Positions 49,581 to 60,410 of a stretch of DNA of 64,000 nt are shown one piece after another (the first letter of the stretch is position 1; each line of letters begins with the position of its first letter). The notes under the pieces were generated by a model. It ran no database searches. It saw only the letters and a program-made list of their open reading frames with translations, and had not been told where the DNA came from. The translations under genes and the position numbers were made by a program. This DNA comes from Phalacrocorax aristotelis. Its lineage: Eukaryota; Chordata; Aves; Suliformes; Phalacrocoracidae. The DNA lies in assembly GCF_949628215.1 (NCBI RefSeq), contig NC_134283.1, forward strand, positions 4,519,610 through 4,583,609, given 5' to 3'.

Positions 49581-50170
49581 GAAAGTATTTACTAATCCTT
49601 ATGACTAGAAAGCACTTCCATGTTACTTTCACTACAGCATAAAAAACTTATAAAAATAGAATTTAGGTAGAAAGCCAGTCACTTGCTGTTGAACCCTCCT
49701 TGCACTTGTGGGTTTTGCTTTCTTTCTTTCTTTTTCCTGACCCACTAAAATGCAAATATAAGAATTTGTTTTGCTGAAAGAACACTTCTGTCTCTCAGGC
49801 TTTCTTCCTGCTTCTAAAATTCCACAATACTTGGTTTACAAAGTCTTTTTGGGTATTCTAATTTCAGTAAATTCAGTATATATGTACTGTTTGAGCTGAA
49901 GTCAGCTGGGCACTGGGAATTTAAAAGAGAAGCCACAGGAACAGAACAGTGTGGGAAGGAGAAAAAAAAATCTCCTTTGAAAAGCAGAGAGTTCTTTTCC
50001 TGGTTTTCCCTGGATACATTTAATAAGAGGAAAAAGACTCTTGCAGTGACACCTAATTGCTTTTGTTCCTGTATATTCCCTCTGCAAAACATTAAAAGTT
50101 GCAGATCTTTTTCTGGATTTGAGGAGAGCTGTGAATCACTTTTCATTGGCAAAAAGACAAAGAATCACAG

Positions 50171-50198
50171 CCCCCCCCCCCCCCCCCCCCCGCCCCGC
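50171..50198. repeat. Poly-C tract (21 C)
   Basis: An unbroken run of 21 C (50171-50191), then GCCCCGC. It sits between AGAATCACAG and an A-rich sequence. Proline-rich frames at 49977-50358 result from it. Run length may be unreliable in the assembly. Confidence 0.95.
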
Positions 50199-53100
50199 AA
50201 ACAAAAATATTAATATATTTTCTGTATTTTCTGGCACAGTATTTTTCCCTATTTCTGGACGTACAGTTATTTCATACATCATGTTACTTCTATCACCTGT
50301 AGGACTTGCACCACTGGGTCAAAAAATGCCCCATATCGGATGGTCGCCCTTCAGGTGACAAGATGTAGCAGAAGACAGAGTTGGCAGGTGCAATAGTCAT
50401 TTCATTTGACCAAATTGATAAGCAAATACTCACAGTTCCCCTTATAACAGGGTGTGTTTCTTCCTAAACTTGAATATGATCTTGTGATTAAAGTCTTCTA
50501 TACACCTTGGTCTACAGGATAATTTTTTCAAGCTTTGATATTAGTCTAGAATTGGAAGGAAAACAATGTTTACTTTCTAATTGCCCTACTTCTTTTTAGT
50601 TTGATCTCATTTATTTAGCATTAAAATGAAATCTTTCTAAAGCAACTGCTCCATAAACCGAAGTGACAGCACTTAACACTGCTCCAGCACATATGTCTGT
50701 CACTCAAACAGACAGCCGTCTGTAAACACATAGAAGCAACTTCATTCTTCCATCAGAAACCTTGCTGTTCCCAAGTCAAAACAGAAGCATGGGTTGAATA
50801 TAATTGTTTTGAGAACTTGTTCCACAGTTTCTGTGCTGCGATACTGGCCTAATTTCACTGGGGAAGAATAGAAGTTTTATGGAGCTAGGAAAACCAGTGT
50901 TCAAAAATTACTTATAATTTATATGTGCCAAATGGTACTTCTGGCACCTTAATTATTCCTTGTTTCATTATCCCTGTATTCATGATAGCAGACTGATTCA
51001 TAGCTTTCACTTTTTCTCACTCTAAGGTAATACAGGGAGAGGCAAAGCAGCTGCTGTTTGCGGCAATATCTGTCACAAGGGAGACTCCTGAGTAGCGCCT
51101 AGGGGAGTCCTTTGAAGAAGGTCTATATGATGTGCTGGTCTCTTTGAGGAGTTGTAGAATACTTTGAAAGTTAGTTTAATGATGCTCACAATTTTGTGGG
51201 AATGAATCACCTGAAATTCAGCAGCAATAATGCCGATGTTCATAACAATGTCATTCTGCAATACGTCTCAGAAAATGGACTGCAGGCAAATGCAACGCAT
51301 ACAGGAACACTCTGCCAAAGCCAAGCAAACAAAACACACAGGACCATCATTTTTACCAGCCATTGGTAAAAAACCCAGCATTTTTGCCTTGTAGTGAGTG
51401 AGCATCATCCATGAGGGCTCAGAGTTCCTCTCTAGTTTGTAATCGCATTCTGCGTACAGCGACTCTCTACAATTTATGTATTTGGGAGGAGAGGGACACA
51501 GCCATTGCAATTACAAATTCATCAGCCTGATGTGATCTCTGCCCCATTTTCCTGACATGCCAGTGCTTTATGAGTAACGCTGCAAGGTTTGGTTGGAAAA
51601 GCCAGAGCCTGTGGTAGACACAACCACCGTGTGTACAGCTGTAATAGGAGTAAGACAAGATCTCAGTGTGTGGGCCCCTCGTTGTGCCAAGGTGCTTGCA
51701 TCAAATCTTCCACTTACATTGGTCCAGGAACTCAGAAGGTAGTTCATTAGGCCGGAATGATTGTGATTTGGGGGAAAAAAAATAGTTAATTTTGAAATTC
51801 AGAGTCAGTGAACAACTTTGTCCAACAAATTCTGTTACGGTTCAACAAGCTGCATTAGGTATGCTCCAGGAACTGTGAAGTGTGGTTCTTTCCATCATCC
51901 TGGCCTTGCCCAGCCTCCGCATGTATTAGGCTGCTGTGCTGCTTTGTAGGCAGATGAGTGAGAGTTTTCTGGAAGCTGATTATATTTCTGTGGCACCATA
52001 TAAAAAATTCCACTCATGGCTGTCATAACTCAGCTCAATTTAAACTGAATAACACCTAACTATAGAGAGAGTGGCATACTGTACTTAACCAGATCTGGCA
52101 TTGCATGATGGCACTTGTAATGAATGCCTCTTTTCCTTCATCGCTCACTCCTAAATTCTTTCCTTCTCTAAACATTCTTTTTATTTGCAAAATTGAGTTG
52201 AAATGTCAGTGCTTCATGCTGGCATGCTTCAGTTTCTGATGGATTCATTTCTTCTGTGCTTCTCTGTGTTTCTTTTCATTTGTTCTATATAAGAAAAAGG
52301 TAATAACTAAATCAGATTTCCAGGGTTAACATCTTGTGTGTAATTTATATTTTGAAGGACCTTACATGGTGCTAAAAAGGAATAACTCTCTGGGCTGTTC
52401 GAAAAGGTTCTCTGATACAACTTTTTACGATAGTTTCCTTTGCTTGTTGTTGGGATTCTTGGCAATTCCTTTTTGTTTTGTTTTGTTTTTAAAAAGCATG
52501 TTAGCACAATACACTAGTTTTTGCTGAACACTTTCACTTTACTGTTAATAAAACACTTTCCTGCTTTTTAAAAGGAGTCAAAAAACTAGCTAAAATAATG
52601 AGAAACAAGAAAAAGTAATTTTTTAAAAAGAAACCCTTAACTGCCTTACAGCATAGGCACAGCTATGAAGTCTCATTTCAATAATGGTCCTTGAAACCAT
52701 TCAATGAAAGGTGCTCTAAGAGGGCAAATTATAAAGAAGCTCCGATTTACAAGGCCATATTGACACCAAGTATTAATTCACTGTGTGAAGAGTTGGGACC
52801 TCCATAAAATGAGATGAAAGCCGATCCTTATAAGTTTCTTTGTACCTTTTTAGGTATGTCCAGAATCTAGCAATCATTTTTCAATAGCATCTTATGCATG
52901 TCTTGGAGTATATTGCCAGTATCATTCTTTTGCTATCAGAAATTATCCAGGCTTTCTTCTATCCACAATTTAGTTTCATATTGCGGTTGTAGGAGGCATT
53001 GATTCTATGTGATTTACGTAAGAGGTTTTGGGGTTTTTTTTCACCTGGTACTCAAAAGTCTCCCATCGTTAATCAAAAGGTAATAGCAAGAACAAAACAT

Positions 53101-54792
53101 GCTAGACATTCCTCAAGTTCCTTTAGTAGTCTTAAGTGATTCCGCCTCCATTTTCATTAATTAATTCATTTAAAACCTGTAAATTTTAGACCTAATGTGT
53201 AGAAGAGACGGGTTTTTTTTATTTGCTCTGGGCCTGTTGCATATAAATTATTTATTTGTAGTTGGACGGTTCCGTTTCTAACAGGGTAAAAAATATTGAT
53301 CACATTATGCATTTCCCTTTTAAGTAGAAGGACAATTTAGATTACAGGAATCCCCAAGACCATGTATTATGGATGTGTGACCTGGTGAAGAAGATAAAAT
53401 ATGAGCCAGATTCTTCCTAGAATGTGAGATGAATCTGGAAGAACAGGTTTAAAACTGCTCAGAGATCTTGCAAGTATTCACTCCCTTACAACCCTCGATT
53501 TCCTCCTTCTGTGAAGGGCAATGGACCTATTTTTGAAAGCTGCTTAGCACTTACAACCTTCTCTGTATTCCCTGGGTTTTGAAGCAGAAAGGTGAAATTC
53601 ACCCATACCCTGAGAGCGAGCACTTTTTTCATCCTATTTAATGGGTCTTCTATATAGGAAGAAAAGAAAAAAAGGTAAAAAAAGAGTGTCAGATTAACTT
53701 TTCAGTGGTGTGTATTAGAAATACCACAAGGAAATCTGCTTCTTGGAATTAAGGTAGAAAGCTACAGTTTAAAAACCTTTTAATGAGCTTTCCAGCCAAA
53801 CTGAGTATCCCCAAGATGTCTGCCTAATTTATACACAGTCTAAATTTTTGTAAACAGTAATTATAAAGATTTCATTTATATAATACCATATACTCCTGTA
53901 TCACTTTGCAGAGATAGAAGTCAAGACCCCCTTGCTAATAAACTTACTGCCCAAACGAGCACCTAACAAGGTTGGATGCAGCTTGTTGATGAGAGGTAGC
54001 AGCAGTTTCTCCCATTGCATGACATTTTGCATGCACCTTTATAGGCTATTCCAGCTACAGGAATTACACTTTCCTTAATCCCCTAGATAGATTCAGGTGT
54101 GAATAACCCATAACATATAGATGCTCCTGCAAACTGAATCCTGTCTTTCCATGAAATTCATCCTTCGTTAGGCTGCATGCTCTTGTTATACCAAGCGACC
54201 AAGTAAACTGGCACACAGCCAACTTGTAATGATTTTAAAATTATTATTACTCTCTTTTTGTGTTGACTGAGCCCCACAATCCTCACTCACATCAGTAGTC
54301 TTCCTCCTTGCACCCAGGAGCAGTGTCAGGCATTTCACTGTCGTAGCAGAAAAATGCTGGAGCATCTGACTTGTGGCTGCTAAAACCTGACACACTCAGT
54401 ACCCTTTCCTATGCAAGCAGAACACAAAGATGTGCCATTTTCATTTGCTGCTTAAATCACTTACAATTTCATTTAAACAATTTTAAAAGGTGCAAAAATG
54501 TAATCAAGGGCTGCCAACCCATACTAAATTATTCAGATTCTCGATTGGAAGGGGGATGTGGAAAAATAAGATTTGTTAATGTTTCTAGTTTGTGTTGTCT
54601 TGCTGTGGCAATTATACTTTCAAATATGATGTGCCTAGATATGCAAGGACTATGTGCATAACTGATTAATTAGAGAAGCTGTGAATGAGCTACCTGTGCT
54701 GTGCTAATTTGAGACAGACGGAAGGCTCCAGAATGGCCCCAGGCTGGGGTTCTTGTGGCACATGCCCAGGGCTGAGGGTAGAGCTATGTGCG
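50199..54792. other. Non-coding stretch, no gene recognised
   Basis: About 4.6 kb of AT-rich DNA. TTTTG units lie at about 52472-52489. Frames are at most 96 codons and unrecognised. No further repeats or RNA genes were recognised. Confidence 0.5.
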
Positions 54793-55322
54793 TGTCGTGG
54801 TTTAACCTCTGGTGGCAGCTAAGCCCCTCACAGCCACTCGCTCACTCCCCCCTGGTGGGGTGGGGGAGAGAACCAGAAAAGTGAGAAAACACATGGGCTA
54901 AGATAAAGACAGTTTAGTAGGGAAAGCAAAAGCCGCGCACACAAGCAGAGCAAACCAAGGAATCCATTCCCTCCTCCCCACGGGCAGGGGGTGCTCAGCC
55001 ATCCCCAGGACAGCAGGGCTCCATCACGCCTAACGGTGACTTGGGAGGACAAACGCCATCACTCCAAACGTCCCCCCTTCCTCCTCCTCCCCCAGCTCTA
55101 TGTGCTGAGCCTGACGCCGTGTGGTGCGGGACATCCCTGGGTCAGTTGGGGTCACTGTCCCGGCCGTGTCCCCTTCCAACCCCTGGTGCCCCCCAGCCCC
55201 TCGCTGGTGGGGTGGGGTGAGGGGCAGAAATGCCTTGACTCTGTGCAAGCCCGGCTCAGCAGGGACTGAAACACCCCTGTCTTATCAGCACTATTAACTC
55301 TACCCCAGCCAAAACCAGCACA
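54793..55322 (-). mobile_element. Solitary ERVL-like LTR, reverse orientation
   Basis: On the minus strand the element starts TGTGCTGGTTTTGGCTGGGG and ends GGTTAAACCACGACA, so it has TG...CA termini. The plus strand shows TGTCGTGGTTTAACCTCTGG, then CTAAGCCCCTCACAGCCACT, GCTCACTCCCCC and TGAGAAAACACATGGGCTAAG near 54793-54905. That is the reverse complement of the 3' module of the LTR at 24041-24603. The middle, GC-rich, part differs from that copy, so it is a separate subfamily. The 5-bp flanks are GTGCG on the left and GTCTT on the right and do not match, so the target duplication is lost or an edge is misjudged. No retroviral genes are adjacent. Confidence 0.82.
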
Positions 55323-56220
55323 GTCTTCTGGGGCAAGTCAGCTCTGACAAATTTGCGTATATTTTTATTAGCTTATACTAAGGAGCTTGTGTCAGGAAGG
55401 AAGTTCTTGCTGGTAGGAAACCAGTTGTACATCTTGAGACAATTTTAAAAATTTTATTTAATGATTTGTCATGAGGGGATGGGCTCAGCCTTGGATCTCT
55501 TTGCTTCTTGTCCTTCAAACAGGCATACCAAAAACACCAAAAGGGCTTTACAAATGCTAGAGCTAGGTCTGATTAGAAGAGAGACTAGAATCATGGTCTT
55601 TTAAAAACAGAAACAATTTCTAAGTGAGACAGAGTAGCAACGTATACAGCTCATTCCCCTACGCACATACCTTGTGGCTTTACAGCAGCTGCCCTTCTTT
55701 TCAGGTTTGCTCTTGGCCCAGCAATCTCAAGTATCTTCCTGGGTTGCCACAATCTCAATATATTTTTGTTTCATATCTGGAGAATTTTTTTTCCTTTCCA
55801 CTGCGTCTAAAACTTGTTTTGAGTCTCCTGCATACATTGCAGGGTCCCTGCTGGCTGTATCTCTTTTTCCCTGCCCACATCATCCTGCACTGCTGTATAT
55901 TATTTCCCTGGGCATTATGGTTTCCTCTCAAAGCAGATGCAGTGTCCTCCCCATGCTGTGTGCAGTAGCCAGCACAAAGTAAAAACAAAGGCCTTCTTTT
56001 CTGTGGTGCCACCACAAACCCTTTAAAAGAAAATCACACACAGTGTAAGCAGTTGCTGTGAGCAGATGCATTAAATCATTACACAGTCTACTGCAAGCGC
56101 TGTTCAATGTCACATCAACAGTGCGCGTGTTGCACAATCCCAAGGAAATTATTAGAGTACTTCCAGCACAGCAACTGAAACTCGGCTGAGCAGTCACCTC
56201 ATTTTGAGTTGCAGTTTACC
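55323..56220. other. Non-coding stretch, no gene recognised
   Basis: About 900 bp between an LTR and the purine tract. Overlapping frames of 86-114 codons at 55624-56015 in three frames on both strands are unrecognised; none shows a convincing domain. Confidence 0.5.
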
Positions 56221-57581
56221 GGGAAGGGAAGGGAAGGGAAGGGAAGGGAAGGGAAGGGAAGGGAAGGGAAGGGAAGGGAAGGGAGGAAGGGAGGAAGGGA
56301 GGGAGGAGAAGGAAGGTAGGAAGGGAGGAAGGAAGGGAGGAAGGGAGGAAGGAAGGGAGGAAGGAAGGAAGGAAGGAAGGGAGGAAGGAAGGGAGGGAGG
56401 AAGGAAGGAAGGAAGGAAGGAAGGAAGGAAGGAAGGAAGGAAGGAAGGAAGGAAGGAAGGAAGGAAGGAAGGAAGGAAGGAAGGAAGGAAGGAAGGAAGG
56501 AAGGAAGGAAGGAAGGAAGGAAGGAAGGAAGGAAGGAAAGGAAGGAAGGGAAGGAGGAAGGGCAGGCAGGGCAGGGCAGGAAAGGAAAGGAAAGGAAAGG
56601 GGAAAGGGAAAAGGAAAAAGGAAAGGGAAGAGGAAAGGAAAGAGGAAAGGAAAGGAAAGAGGAAAGGGAAGAGGAAAGGAAAGGAAAGGAAAGAGGAAAG
56701 GAAAGGAAAGGAATGAGGAAAGGAAAGGAAAGGAAAGGAAAGGAAAGGAAAGGAAAGGAAAGGAAAGGAAAGGAAAGGAAAGGAAAGGAAAGGAAAGGAA
56801 AGGAAAGGAAAGGAAAGGAAAGGAAAGGAAAGGAAAGGAAAGGAAAGGAAAGGGGAAAGGAAAGAGGAAAGGAAAGGAAAGGAAAAGAAAGGAAAAGAAA
56901 GGAAAGGAAAGGAAAGGAAAGGAAAGGAAAGGAAGAAGGAAAGGAAAGGAAAGGAAAGGAAAGGAAAGGAAAGGAAAGGAAAGGAAAGGAAAGGAAAGGA
57001 AAGGAAAGGAAAGGAAAGGAAAGGAAAGGAAAGGAAAGGAAAGGGGAAGGAAAGGGGAAAGAAAGGGGAAAGGAAAGGGGAAAGGAAAGAGGAAAGGAAA
57101 GGAAAGAGGAAGGAAAGGGGAAAGGAAAGGGGAAAGGAAAGGGGAGAGGAAAGGGGAGAGAAAGGGGAGAGGAAAGGGGAGAGGAAAGATGAGAGGAAAG
57201 AAGAGAGGAGAGGAGAGGAGAGGAGAGGAGAGGAGAGGAGAGGAGAGGAGAGGAGAGGAGAGGAGAGGAGAGGAGAGGAGAGGAGAGGAGAGGAGAGGAG
57301 AGGAGAGGAGAGGAGAGGAGAGGAGAGGAGAGGAAAGGAAGAGGAAAGGAAAGAAAGGAAAGGAAAGGAAAGGAAAGGAAAGGAAAGGAAAGGAAAGGAA
57401 AGGAAAGGAAAGGAAAGGAAAGGAAAGGAAAGGAAAGGAAAGGAAAGGAAAGGAAAGGAAAGGAAAGGAAAGGAAAGGAAAGGAAAGGAAAGGAAAGGAA
57501 AGGAAAGGAAAGGAAAGGAAAGGAAAGGAAAGGAAAGGAAAGGAAAGGAAAGGAAAGGAAAGGAAAGGAAAGGAAAAGGAG
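56221..57581 (+). repeat. Giant homopurine (GGAA/GGGAA/GGAAA/GGAGA) tract, 1,361 bp
   Basis: The plus strand is purine throughout except for seven pyrimidines (T at 56317, 56714 and 57190; C at 56563, 56567, 56572 and 56577). Its blocks, in order, are: GGGAA, 12 units and a final GGG (56221-56283); a mixed GGAAGGGA region (to about 56398); GGAA, 35 perfect units (56399-56538); a variant GGAAA/GGGAAA region; GGAAA, 27 units (56717-56851); further variants with GGGG interruptions; AGGAG, 25 units (57206-57330); and GGAAA, 44 units (57357-57576). The longest unbroken purine runs are 56715-57189 (475 nt) and 57191-57581 (391 nt). Period-5 repeats keep all frames open, which gives a 461-codon Phe-Leu-Ser-Pro frame on the minus strand and Lys-Arg-Glu-Gly frames on the plus strand. 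These are not genes. Repeat length in assemblies of such tracts is often unreliable. Confidence 0.98.
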
Positions 57582-59440
57582 CAAGCTTTTTTTTCTAGTA
57601 AAGCTCCAGAAAAGGTGACACAGTAGAGTACAGCTCAGGAACTGGACTTGCTTAGGAGTAGCTGGAAAAAGGTACTGTGTGGGGATGGTTTCTGCCTACC
57701 CTTCCACCTGTTCTGAGGCCTTCTCTCTCCTTCCCTTCATTGATGGGGAGCTGCACTTGCCTTGCTTTCCTTTTCTCCATTATGCAATCACTGGATAAAT
57801 TTCCTTTCTCATGGGTGCAATTTCAATGCCAGACCTACTTCATATTTTGTTCTTAAAAAGGAGTATAAAACCTGGCTAAATACCACAGGATACATCCCTC
57901 TCAGTCTTGTTGAAAATGTGAAACAGGAATACACACTCTCACATTAAAACTGTCTTCCTCTTCTTTTACATGTATTCCAGGATGCATTGCAAGGAGCAGC
58001 CACCTGTTCTTCTGTCCAAACTAATCAACACATGGGGACAGAGTTTCTTGGATGCAGAGGGGAGCTAAACACCCAGCTCCTCCACAGTAATTTACCTATT
58101 TGACACCACTGTTACAGCTCAAGCTGCCTCTGTTTAATCTTTTCGTAACTGTTCCTCAGCATGTTCCTCCTGTGGCTTGCACTGAAGACAGGTAACACAT
58201 GATTGTTTGGCTTTCTGTTTGCGAAGGGCCAAATTCAGCTGTTTTTCAAGTGGGTACAATTCTGGAGATGTTGCTACAGTTCCATTCATGGTCACAAAAA
58301 GGGAACTTATCCCACCACCTCTTTCCTTAGAGAGAAATCACATCCTGGCTTTTGTTCCTCCTTGATGGATTTATTTCCTCTCCTGCCATGTGTCCTGGCA
58401 GGTAAGAAGCAGGATTAGGTTATAATGAATACAAATACATTTAAGTATTGAAGCTGCTGGACACAGATAGACTCTGCTTTTCCACCTGGTTTTTCAAGCC
58501 GCCAAAGGCACTGCACATGCCGGTTCTGGTTTGTGTCACCACTTTCAACATCCATCCTGGAGGCAGCAGTCATTGAAGGGGGATGCCACACTTTCAGCTG
58601 CCTTGGTTCTGCCAGAGAACCGTGGCTTGTCCCTTATCATTATTGTTAATGCCTGTTTGGGGGGATTTAGCACATCATTTTACATTGGTTTTTTTCCCTT
58701 GCCTCAAACTGTCAGGGATCCTCTTAATAGAAATGGAAAATTAATTTCTGCTTCAGAAGTTGCTTTGAAATAGACTATAGACTGAAATTTGATTTTTGGT
58801 ATAACATCTTTCCTACATACTGAATCCATATCTCTTCAGTGATTTCGTTATTACAAAAAAAACAACAGATAGTATAGATTATCCATCCCCTTCTGCCCCT
58901 CCTAAATCTTTTTAAAACTTAGAAAATAGCCTAAGGAGTTAGTTCTTTATACCCACCATTTAGAATCATTATCATCAAATCTTTTACAGGCTGGACATTA
59001 TCTTGTCTTAGCATCACTTACCAAGATATAAACCACTAGGGGGTTAATAGTGTAGAGGAATGTCTTCCCTACCAGAGCTTATGGGCAGACTAGTTAAATG
59101 ACTCGGTTATATTCTCCATAAAAAGAGGTTTTCATGCATTACTCCCAGCACACTGAGACATGAATGTGTCTTACTGTCTACATCTTAAGGTGTCCTTGAG
59201 AAAGTTTCCTATGACAGGAATGATTTGTTCTATGAACTTCCAAAATTCACATCCAGGAAAAAAGACAGAAGCAGCGGCAACAACAAATAAGTACTTGGTA
59301 CTGAGACAGCAGGTACAGCAAATAAGACTTGTATTTTCACAGATGAACTATTTTCAAGTAGATAAAGCTGAGAACTCAGAAATGGAGAGCTGCCCTATCA
59401 TATATTACTCTTCCTGTCTTAGTCCTTAGTACTTCATTGC
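57582..59440. other. Non-coding stretch, no gene recognised
   Basis: About 1.9 kb. Frames up to 89 codons (59160-59429) are unrecognised. No repeats or RNA genes recognised. Confidence 0.5.
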
Positions 59441-59480
59441 CTAGCCTCAGTTTCTCTGCCAGATGGCAGCAACAATACTT
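59430..59480. repeat. Possible MIR-like SINE remnant
   Basis: TTGCCTAGCCTCAGTTTCTC followed by TGCCAGATGG weakly resembles the reverse complement of the MIR 3' region (TGCCTCAGTTTCCTCATCTG). It contains a short palindrome, CTGCCAGATGGCAG (59456-59469). Too short and diverged for a firm call. Confidence 0.25.
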
Positions 59481-60079
59481 GCAGATTTTAAAGGTGAACT
59501 TGTAATTGGGTCCTTCATAAGACTCCTTAAAAGTACTGGAAGATATGTACATAAGGAGTGTCTTTATTGGTACTTCTCAAACTTCAGCTGGTTCTAACAA
59601 ATTTAAAAGACCCAGAAACACTGTGATAGTTCCTGGCACTTCTCCTTCCTTGCAACATAGGTAAGGATTTTTAGGGTGGCTGTTTATGTATACGAGAGGC
59701 AGAAGCGATAGGGAAAGCAAAAGGAACAAAACAAATCCAATAGTTCAAATTCTGCATGATATAAAATCATTGTGGATTGGGAGAGCAATAGGAAAGGATG
59801 TCCTGAAATCAGAGCTGGCTTTTAGGCATGCAGAAATGAGGCTATATTGTAGTATGCATATCCAGAGTGAGACAAATAAAGGAGCAAATCAAATACTTGG
59901 CTGAGTCATGGGGGAAATTCTGTAGTGTGCGTGACTCTCATTGCACAATGGGTGGGCAGCCCTCACTCAAAGCAGTCGATTCCAGTCAATGCATTGGAAA
60001 GATTATTATGGCACTTGAAAATGAGGAACATGAGAGTGAAGCATTGACATTGTCGCCTTCAGCTTTAAAAGAATGAGTT
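59481..60079. other. Non-coding stretch, no gene recognised
   Basis: About 600 bp with two overlapping frames of about 70 codons, neither recognisable. Confidence 0.45.
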
Positions 60080-60410
60080 ATGAAGACTAGTTTAAAACCT
60101 TAACCTCAGAAAAAAAGTTGAATAAGGGAATCTAATTAAAGAGCTCAAACTCTATAATGGTAGAGCTAATGTCAGCATTATTCATAACTCAATGCAGAAA
60201 ATTTGACAAAAGAGCACAAATGGAATTTAAATTGAAATAAAGACACGGGGGAGCATCTTTTCTGTCTGAAAGTAATAAATGTTTGGAGTGAACTACCTGA
60301 CAAGGTTTAGGAGGTGATGACACCAAGGACATTTTCAAGAAGCACCTAAATTTTGCTCTGTGGAAACAAGGTATTAATATGGATGAGCTCAGATAAGCCA
60401 AATAGCCAAT
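60080..60410 (+). mobile_element. Possible ancient CR1-type LINE 3' fragment
   Basis: TAAATGTTTGGAGTGAACTA, then CCTGACAAGGTTTAGGAGGT and CACCAAGGACATTTTCAAGA with AGCACC, follow the order of an old CR1 ORF2 C-terminal end: a ...FNELPDEV-like segment, then DTxxTFKKHL. The similarity is that of a protein-coding relic with many substitutions. No intact frame remains, and the boundaries are vague. Confidence 0.45.

Noticed and set aside
49977..50358. Proline-rich frames around the C run
   Set aside because: Translation of the poly-C tract.
54828..55269. GC-rich frames of 72-92 codons on both strands
   Set aside because: They lie inside the reverse-oriented LTR and are explained by its GC content.
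56199..57584. 461-codon frame on the minus strand (Phe-Leu-Ser-Pro repeats)
   Set aside because: It is the translation of the purine tract. Period-5 repeats cannot easily create a stop codon, so the frame stays open without selection.
56204..57626. Three long plus-strand frames rich in Lys, Arg, Glu and Gly
   Set aside because: The same repeat artefact as the minus-strand frame; no complex sequence is encoded.
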